DNA of 64,000 nt from Balaenoptera acutorostrata (Eukaryota > Chordata > Mammalia > Artiodactyla > Balaenopteridae), in the NCBI RefSeq assembly GCF_949987535.1, contig NC_080069.1, positions 39,917,269-39,981,268 of the forward strand, written 5' to 3'. A model generated the notes under the pieces. It searched no databases. It was not told where the DNA came from and saw nothing but the letters and a program-made list of their open reading frames with translations. Each line of letters starts with the position of its first letter. Within the stretch, counting starts at the first letter, position 1. Below, in pieces: positions 57,181-64,000 of this stretch. The position numbers and the translations under genes are program-made.

Positions 57181-58080
57181 TAGGCAGAATAATGGCCCCT
57201 CAAGATGTTCATGTCTTTTTTTTTTCTTTTCTTTATTTACTTATTTGTTGGGTTTTCTTTTCTTTCTTTCTTTTTTTATTTTTGGCTGCATTGGGTCTTC
57301 GTTGCTGTGTGCAGGCTTTCTCTAGTTGTGGCAAGCAGTGGCTACTCTTTGTTGTGGTGCATGGGCTTCTCATTGCGGTGGCTTCTCTTGTTGTGGAGCA
57401 CAGGCTCTAGGGTGCGCAGGCTCAGTAGTTGGGGCTCGTGGGCTCTAGAGCACAGGCTCAGTAGTTGTGGCACACGGACTTAGTTGCTCCACGGCATATG
57501 GGATCTTCCTGGACCAGGGCTTGAACCCGTGTCCCCTGCATTGGCAGGCGGATTCTTACCCACTGCGTCACCAGGGAAGTCTAAGATGTTCATGTCTTAA
57601 TCCCTGAAACGTGTAAACGTTACCTTAAATGGCAAAAGGGACTTTGCAGATGTGAGTAAATTAAGGACCTTGAGTTCCGGAAATTATCTTCGATTATTGG
57701 GGTGGGACCAATGTAATCACAAGTGTCCTTAGAAGTGAAGAAACTTTTCCAGCTGGATCTGAGAGATATGACTATGGAAGCAGGATTAGAAAGATGTTAC
57801 TGATTTTGAAGATTGCTGGTTTGGAACATGAAGGAAGGGGGTTATGGGCTGAGGAATGCCAGCAGCCTCTAAAAGCTGGAAAAGGCTTGGATGGATGAAA
57901 TGGAAAAGGCTTGGATGGATGAAATGAAATGGATCTTCCCAGGAGCCTTCAGAAAGGAATGCAGCCCTACTGACACCTTGGTTTTAGCCCAGTGAGATTT
58001 TTGACCAACAGAACTGTGTTGTTTTAACTCTAGGTCTGTGATAATTTGTTAGGGCAGAAAATAGAAAACTAATACAACAG
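57181..58080 (+). mobile_element. MLT1-type LTR, split by a SINE
   Basis: 'taggcagaataatggcccctcaagatgttcatg' to '..tgataatttgttagggcagaaaatagaaaactaatac'. Contains a 24-bp tandem duplication (unit GGAAAAGGCTTGGATGGATG...) at 57878-57925. Confidence 0.87.
57218..57582 (-). mobile_element. CHR-type SINE, reverse, inside MLT1
   Basis: Exact target-site duplication AAGATGTTCATGTCTT at 57202-57217 and 57583-57598. Longer CHR-2-like form with a duplicated 'ctctag..cacaggctcagtagttg' block. Confidence 0.95.
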
Positions 58081-58445
58081 TCTATCCCTTGAGCTGGAGA
58101 AGCCATCACTTTGATTGACAGTCTGACCAAGGCTGTATCCCTTGGAGAGTAGGAGGTAGGTTCCTGTATGAAAATCGGGTGCCATTACCTAGTGAGGGAA
58201 AGAATGCTGAACAGACAAAACCTGGGGGCCTGCTGCAACCAACCACCACAGCCCCTTCCACATTGTTTAATCAAAATCTATCCAGTTGAATTTTTAGGGC
58301 CAGCAACCGATTAGGTTAAATGTTCTGGGCGAGAAGCCTTGAGGAAACAGAAGAGAACTTTATAAGAAATGTAAACCCAAATTTACATATGCAACACTGC
58401 ATATATAAATATTGCATCTTAAAAGCACTTTAAGAACTACATCTT
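58081..58445. other. No gene seen
   Basis: Unassigned sequence between the MLT1 element and a SINE. Confidence 0.35.
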
Positions 58446-58455
58446 AAAAATTCCA

Positions 58456-58772
58456 GGGCTTCCCTGGTGGCGCAGTGGTTGAGAATCTGCCTGCTAATGC
58501 AGGGGACACGGGTTCGAGCCCTGGTCTGGGAAGATCCCACATGCCGTGGAGCAACTGGGCCCGTGAGCCACAATTACTGAGCCTGCGCATCTGGAGCCTG
58601 TGCTCCGCAACAAGAGAGGCCATGATAATGAGAGGCCCGCGCACCGTGATGAAGAGTGGCCCCCACTTACCACAACTAGAGAAAGCCCTCGTACAGAAAC
58701 GAAGACCCAACACAGCCATAAACAAACAAACAAATAAATAAATAAATAAATAAATAAATAAAATTTAAAAAA
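58456..58772 (+). mobile_element. CHR-type SINE
   Basis: Head GGGCTTCCCTGGTGGCGC at 58456, (AAAT)n tail to 58772. Target duplication AAAAATTCCA at 58446-58455 and at the end of the tail (to 58781). Confidence 0.93.
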
Positions 58773-58781
58773 AAAATTCCA

Positions 58782-59536
58782 AATTTTGTCATAAAGATTC
58801 TTATGAAACTTGGAAAGGACTGATTCCCCCTCAATAAAGATGTAGTTAACTCAGCTAGCTTCCCTAGTACCTAGACATATGGACCTCTTCTATAAAGTGT
58901 TTAAGAATCACCGGCTTAGTCACTGACTAATTAGCTGTTGATAAATCACAGACACTAATGGGAACATACTTAGAGGCAAATGAGGTGGAAGTTATGGTCC
59001 ACAGTCTAAGAAGGCAAAACATTGCTAGGAGAGCCAAAAGGAGCAATAAGGGAAGTTACCGTGCCTGTCCTAAAACCCTGACTGTGGTCACTGAAGATGG
59101 GGAGAAGGTCAGAGCCAAGGAATACAAGTCAAGTCTATGGAAAAGCCAGGGCTGACAGCCAACACACGCTCAGCTTTTGAACACTTAGTCTGACCAGGTG
59201 GCAGTCTAACAATGGGTAATGAAAACATCATTTTGGAATATACTCGAATATCACTCTAAAGGGGTCATTATTGTCAGCTCATGATTCAGGTAAAAGGTTT
59301 TGGCTCATGAAGATACTTTTCCTGCAGTTAACGAGAACCATTCTCAGGTGTTAGTAAGACATCTTAGTCACCTTTTTGAAGGGGAGTCTGGTCTGGTTGA
59401 AAACAGTTTTGGCTGTGAGCGTTCCCTCAGGAGTTTGCGTGTGTTTCTGCATGTTTTTTGGTGTTGGGGTTTGGGAGGGGTGAGCCAAGGGGCTCTTTTC
59501 CCAGACACTAGAGCCAGGTAGGTTCAAAAAGAGATT
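58782..59536. other. No gene seen
   Basis: Unassigned. The 65-residue open stretch at 58958-59155 has no recognisable feature. Confidence 0.35.
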
Positions 59537-59880
59537 GTTCTAGGAAAACTGTTCTCAATCCTGGCCACATGTTACAACTATCTGGGAAGCTTTAAAACAA
59601 AAATACCAATGTTCGGGCTCAGAACTCCAGAGGTGGGACCGTGGTATCTGAATACTCTAAAAGCTCCCAGAGAATTCCAATGTCTGGCCAATGCTGTCAG
59701 GGTCAAGAACCACTGCTTTAGAATTTTCTAGTATGGTTATCCTATAGGTCGCTAGTTTTGTGGCATCTTCTCAGGCAGGTACGGCTCAACAGTGCTTCTC
59801 AAACTTCCGTGTGCCCGAAGGCCACCTGGGCACTGTTTAAAATTCAAATTCTCAAGCCCCATCCTTAGAAAGTCCTAGAG
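59537..59880. mobile_element. Two hAT (MER5/MER3-type) fragments
   Basis: 59545-59725 opens with 'ctgttctcaatcctggccacatgttacaactatctggg' and closes with 'ggtcaagaaccactgcttt', reverse complements in part. 59790-59880 reads 'cagtgcttctcaaacttccgtgtgcccgaaggccacctggg'. Both are classical nonautonomous hAT patterns, directly upstream of the CpG island. Confidence 0.75.
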
Positions 59881-60639
59881 GATCCCGCTTGCGCAGCGCC
59901 CAGGAGTCTTCGTCTTCTGTTGCACGCCGTCCCAGGGTCGCAACCCGACAAATTAGCGCTGAGAGATAACAGCTGTGGGGAGATCAGGACCAACTGAGAA
60001 GGGCTGGTGGAAGAAAAAGGACAAATTCGTGAGCACAGATCCCGGGACTACTGAGGAGACGTGAGTATGACCAGGAGTGTGGCGCTGGGTGTGGTCAGCT
60101 CTGGGTTCCGGAAAATTCCCTCGGGGAGGGGGCGGGGGTGCTGGGGGGCGTGTCTCCCCGGGCCCCCCCCCGGGCCCCGTCTCCCTGGGCCCCTTCTTTC
60201 CGCCGCCGCTTCCCACCTTACGCGCCTCCTCCGAAAGCCTCTGAACCTCTCTGCTCGGCTCTCTGAGCCGCGACCAGAAGGCGCGCCGGGAGCCGCCGTG
60301 GGGAGGGGAGGGGCTGGGCTGCTAGCGGCGGGAAGGGGGCGCGACGGGGGCTTCCCGGCTCCAGCCACAGTCGGCCGCGGGCCAGGGCGCGCGCACCGTG
60401 GGGCCGAGCGTCCGGGCGCGGCCACGGCCTCGCCTCCTCGCGCTCGCGAAGCCGCCTCCTCCCCGCGCCGCCGGCGCTGCCCGGAGGCGGGGACTCGCCG
60501 CTGCGGAGGCCGGAGACGCGGCGGCGCTGGAGGCTGCGCGGGGCGCGGAGCGGGCGGGAGCGCGAGGCCGGCGGCGGTAGGAGAGCGGCCCGGGCGGCCT
60601 GGGAGCCGGGCCTCGCAGCACCGAGCGGCCGCCTGAGCC

Positions 60640-60660
60640 GCTGCAGGAGGTGAGTGGGCG
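60640..60660 (+). other. Strong 5' splice donor, end of a probable untranslated first exon
   Basis: CTGCAGGAG|GTGAGTGGG: the exon would end at 60649. The match to the donor consensus is nearly perfect. The transcription start is not determinable but would lie within roughly 60200-60600. No convincing start codon with a long frame ends here in protein-like sequence. Confidence 0.6.
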
Positions 60661-60929
60661 GCGCGCGTGCTCGGCGCGCCCTCCGGCCGCTCTGGCCGCC
60701 TTACCTCTCCTTGTCCCTCCTCGGTCCCGGGCCCGCGCCCAGGGACCCCGCGCCGGGTCCCGGAAACAGCCCTCCAGCTTGCTCCCGGGCCTCAGCCTTT
60801 TACCGGAGTCGGCTCGGGGCCGGCCCCGCACCTCCCCGCGCCGGAGCCTCCTTCCCGGGGCCGCCCCGACCCGCCGGGTTCCGTCTCCCGGGCTGGGCTC
60901 CCCTGCGGAGGCCGGTCTGGGGCGATGCG

Positions 60930-61013
60930 GGGCCTTTCTTTTTGTTCTTAGGTATGTCACGCGCGTCGGCATCCAAAGTCAAAAGCGAGCATTCTCCAAA
61001 GTCGCGCTAGTGC
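60930..61013 (+). other. Acceptor-like site followed by a short ATG frame
   Basis: A polypyrimidine run and AG (CTTTCTTTTTGTTCTTAG, ending 60952) would make a good 3' splice site about 300 bp after the donor at 60650. ATG at 60956 opens a frame of 18 codons (MSRASASKVKSEHSPKSR) to TAG. It may be an alternative 5' UTR exon with an upstream ORF, or chance. Confidence 0.3.
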
Positions 61014-61230
61014 CAGCCGTGCGGGCGTGATTGGCACGCGGGGAGGGCGGGCTGGCCGCGCCGCTCATCTCTTCCCCCTCAGCCCGGCGCGCGCTCGGGC
61101 CGCCGCGGTGCCCAAGTTGGCAGCGGTCGCGTACTGGCAGGTGACCGGGAGCTTGACGCCGGGTTCTCGGTCTGCGAGCCGCCAGGGCTCCTCTGAAGCA
61201 CGTCTCAGGGATGCTCCGGGTTCTCTCCTG

Positions 61231-64000
61231 TACCTGTATTTCCCACCTTTGGCGGCGTGGAGGGTCCACAGAACTTTTGTTCTGCTGTAAAAATAGTCTC
61301 CTGCGTTTCCATACTCTTTATATGTCACACCCTATTTAGTATTTTTAATGATTGTTTTTTGGTAAAACAAAACAGGCAAAAATGCCTATTTTGATGAGTG
61401 TTCTTTTTAGCAGAATTTAAGAATCATTGTATTCGGCAAATAATGGTGGTGCTTAAGATATCCCGTTTACAAATTTGCAAAATCAGACTCGTGTGGCTTT
61501 CACGGTTTTGAGATTTCCTTTGTCTGGTTTGTGGTCTTCAAGGCCCAGTTGCCCTAAATTATGCAAATATTGAGGGACATTCCTAGGAGCAGAGTAAGAT
61601 GTCCAGTAGCCTGCTTAAATATTTAACAGCTTTAGAGTGACTCTGTTTGACTCATGGCCGTGAGATTGACTCAAATTTGGCAGTTTTAGTATTTCTGAAT
61701 TTTTTGTAACGTGAAACCTGAGAAGTGGAATCTCTTGTTGGTCCTTGTGGGTCTCCTATGGCATCCCTAGCTCCTTGTACTTGTGTTAGAGAAGATTAAG
61801 CCAAGCTCATGCTATCGTGAAGAATAGTTTTACTTTATTTGTAAATAGAAACCAGTAACTTGCTAAGGCTTGCTGTTCTTAGGTCAGAATTCAATTTTTA
61901 AGGGGTCAGTGGTGAAAACATTGAGTTCATAGGATGTTTAAAGAAAACAGGTTAACTCTTCAAGACGTATTTTGTTCTCCTGTGAAGATACCACTTTTTT
62001 TTTTTTTTTTTTTGGTTTTTCTCAAAAATGAAAGACCGACGATGAGAGGAAGGAATGCTGGGGGGGGGGTGTCAGATTTTGGGGACGTTGCCATTAGGAG
62101 CTAAGGATGCCATCTGCTTTCTAATTGCTGGCCCTAGGTCCAGTTATTGATGGGGGAATGAAAAGATTTTGCATTTACATAGTTTTTTTGAGGGGTGTGG
62201 CTGAAACAGCAGTGACGATGGTTGACTATGTCAGGCCCAGGGCTACCTTCAGTCCCTTTATGTGGCCACCTTCCCCCAGCAGGGAGGGAACTGCTGACTG
62301 TACTGAAGATCCTGTGAATGCTGCAAGCTGGCTTTCTGCATCTGAAGCACAAAGGATAGCCAGGCAGAGCCGTGGGGAAACTGCCTCTGCCGGGAAGAGT
62401 TAGAAGGTGGGGTGTCGCTTCAAGCCAGCTGTGCTGCATGGGGAACAGGATCCCATCACGGGCAGTTTAGTGAAAGGGAGCTTGAAGGTAGTGTGGTCCC
62501 TGAAGACCAGCCCTGCTTCTAAACGGGCCTGGGGTGGCCAGGAGAGGGGGAGGCAGGGACAGGGATGAGAGGCCCTGTGCCTGGGGCTTTAATTCAGTTG
62601 TATTATTGTTGTTTTTATTTTTCTTTAGAAAAAAATAAGGTGCCTTAGGAAAAGATTAATTTCTTGTTTAATGACTTGGGAAATGGGAAATAACATCTGT
62701 AATTGGGATAAGAAGAAAAAGCACTTTTTTTTGTTTAAAAAAAAAACTTGGTTAAAATTATTTTCTAAAAATTCGCGGAAGTAAAAGGAATGGTCTTGAT
62801 ATGCCCTTGGCGTTCACCTTAAAGTGTGAATGGGATTTCACTTGCTCCCCCAAGATGGTCCTAGATTGTGGTTATTTTCTTTTCTAGACTTTTTCAAGTG
62901 ACTGATGAAATTACATTGAAAGAGAGACTTGGCTTGAAGTTTAAGGATTATTTCCAAAATTCCTAGAGAGCCTACTTTGCTTCACAAAGAAATTTCCCCC
63001 ATTTTCAGGAAAAAAAATGCATACCTTCTCAGATTTTTACAACATTTTGATCTTATTTTCCTTCAAGGCTGCTTTAACAGAACTTCCTCTCACTAAAGTT
63101 TTGAAGGTTAATTAGTGCCTGACAGGAAGAATATATATGTAAAAATACCATATAATATGATTATAGTGATATATATTGTAGTTTGCTGTGGTTTCCAAGC
63201 TTTTTTGCTCATTCTTGTTAGTAAAAAAATTTTAACACCTAAAACGAAGACAGTGTAATATGTCAATTATATCTCAATTAAGACCAATTTTTAGCACTCC
63301 TCTTATGTGTGTTTGTTACTTAATTATAAATTATATACATGTGCTGTCATTGTTTTCTTGTACCTCAAGATTCAGTTTACCCTTAGGGATGGATTCACTG
63401 TTAATCACAGTGGAGGTAAAACCCTTTTTCATATACTCCTTGAATTTTGCGTATTTTTGGCCTGGTTCTTGTCAGATCTGAGTACATCGTCATTGTTTTT
63501 ACTTTGTGATGGGGCTCAGGTGAAGCTGACTCAGGGCGGGAAGCGTGTTCCCAGCCTTGGGCTTGTGTTCACCTCTGCTTGCGTTTATTAGTGTAGCTTT
63601 AATTTGTGCTTTTTGTAGGAATCTTAAAGCTATTCATATCCTCTGTGGGGTTTAGTTTAGTTATAATTTGTCCATCTACCTCATGGTGCGCTTGCCCAAG
63701 TCAAAGGAGCGCTTCAGGCACCTCAGAGGGCTGGTGACAGGTGACCCTCGACAGAGGGTCTTTGTGAGGATGCAGTCAGTCAGTTCCTGCTTTTATTAGC
63801 ACTATTAGTATTTCATGGTCGTATAATTAGTACAGTGTAACATAGTGTAAAATAATTAGTGTATACATAATATATTTAACTTGTTATATGTAATATTTAT
63901 ATTACTAAAACATAGTTGCTATTCTACTTTTTGGATAAAAATAAATGTAACTTCTAGGATTTTTTCCCCAGCCAGGTGGAGCATCTTTTACACCTTCTGG
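61231..64000. other. Probable first-intron sequence; no exon seen
   Basis: Mostly unique, less repeat-rich than the rest of the window. T-tract at 61994-62014, G-run at 62062-62070. 63232-63285 resembles an L1 3' end ('gtgtaatatgtcaattatatctcaatt'). Open stretches at 62125-62403 and 63260-63591 show no known domain. Low repeat density just downstream of a CpG island is common in regulatory introns. Confidence 0.45.

Larger units (their letters stand above)
60050..61230 (+). promoter_or_regulatory. CpG island, probable TATA-less promoter and 5' region of a plus-strand gene
   Basis: About 1.2 kb of very GC- and CpG-rich DNA in an otherwise AT-rich window (CpG density rises from about 59885). 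It contains G-rich Sp1-type boxes (60115-60150, 60299-60315, GGAGGCGGGGAC near 60482), an NRF1-like TTGCGCAGCGCC (59889-59900), a CCGGAAAATTCCC element (60108-60120, ETS/NF-kB-like) and an inverted CCAAT (ATTGG at 61030). No TATA box is obvious. The strong donors on the plus strand suggest transcription rightwards; divergent transcription is possible. Which gene is unknown. Confidence 0.75.

Noticed and set aside
60061..60636. 191-codon open frame (and others on both strands) in the CpG island
   Set aside because: Stop codons are rare in any frame of GC-rich DNA; overlapping frames on both strands are equally open and none has a recognisable domain.
60322..60972. 216-codon minus-strand frame in the CpG island
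   Set aside because: Arg/Ala/Pro/Gly-rich low-complexity product typical of chance translation of CpG islands; no matching signals.

Overview
The window is vertebrate nuclear DNA, and specifically mammalian. It is packed with interspersed repeats of several ages: young and old LINE-1, MIR, L2, MLT1/MST-type LTRs, and MER1/MER5-type hAT and Tigger-like DNA transposons. Many copies of a tRNA-derived SINE begin GGGCTTCCCTGGTGGCGCAG. That SINE head is the CHR family of Cetartiodactyla. The long version seen here, together with the absence of any BovB or bovine SINE, points to a whale or dolphin rather than a ruminant. This assignment rests on recognition from memory, not on a search.

Layout. 1-4988 is a young L1 (L1-A, cut by the window edge) with ORF1 open to its end and ORF2 broken by a single stop codon. 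4990-14850 is a nest: an old L1 3' UTR holds an LTR-like element, which holds a full-length degenerate L1 (L1-B), which holds two SINEs. 14868-22720 is an old reverse-strand L1 mosaic carrying several insertions, followed by a 1.49-kb reverse-strand insertion (19869-21361) that looks like an L1 with a 3' transduction, and by a SINE inside a SINE. 22724-35600 contains L2, MER1, a SINE joined to the 5' half of a reverse L1 (L1-C), a 5'-truncated young L1 (L1-D), a perfect hairpin, MIRs and a second short L1 3' transduction. 35600-59880 is mostly old repeats (MLT1, MST, Tigger-like, hAT, old L1) separated by sequence I cannot assign.

The only convincing host-gene signal is at the right end. A CpG island of about 1.2 kb (about 60050-61230) has GC boxes, no obvious TATA box and a strong splice donor (CAGGAG|GTGAGT at 60649/60650). 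It probably marks the promoter and untranslated first exon of a plus-strand gene whose coding exons lie beyond 64000; I cannot name the gene. No intact host protein-coding gene, tRNA, rRNA or CRISPR array was found.

The most interesting observations are small-scale records of replication or reverse-transcription errors: an exact 71-bp inverted copy of ORF2 pasted in frame into the same ORF2; two L1 insertions that appear to have carried downstream DNA with them; a 22-bp perfect hairpin; a SINE fused to mid-L1; and a roughly 315-bp foreign segment inside an L1 3' UTR. No new biological system (defence, toxin, RNA or other) was evident.
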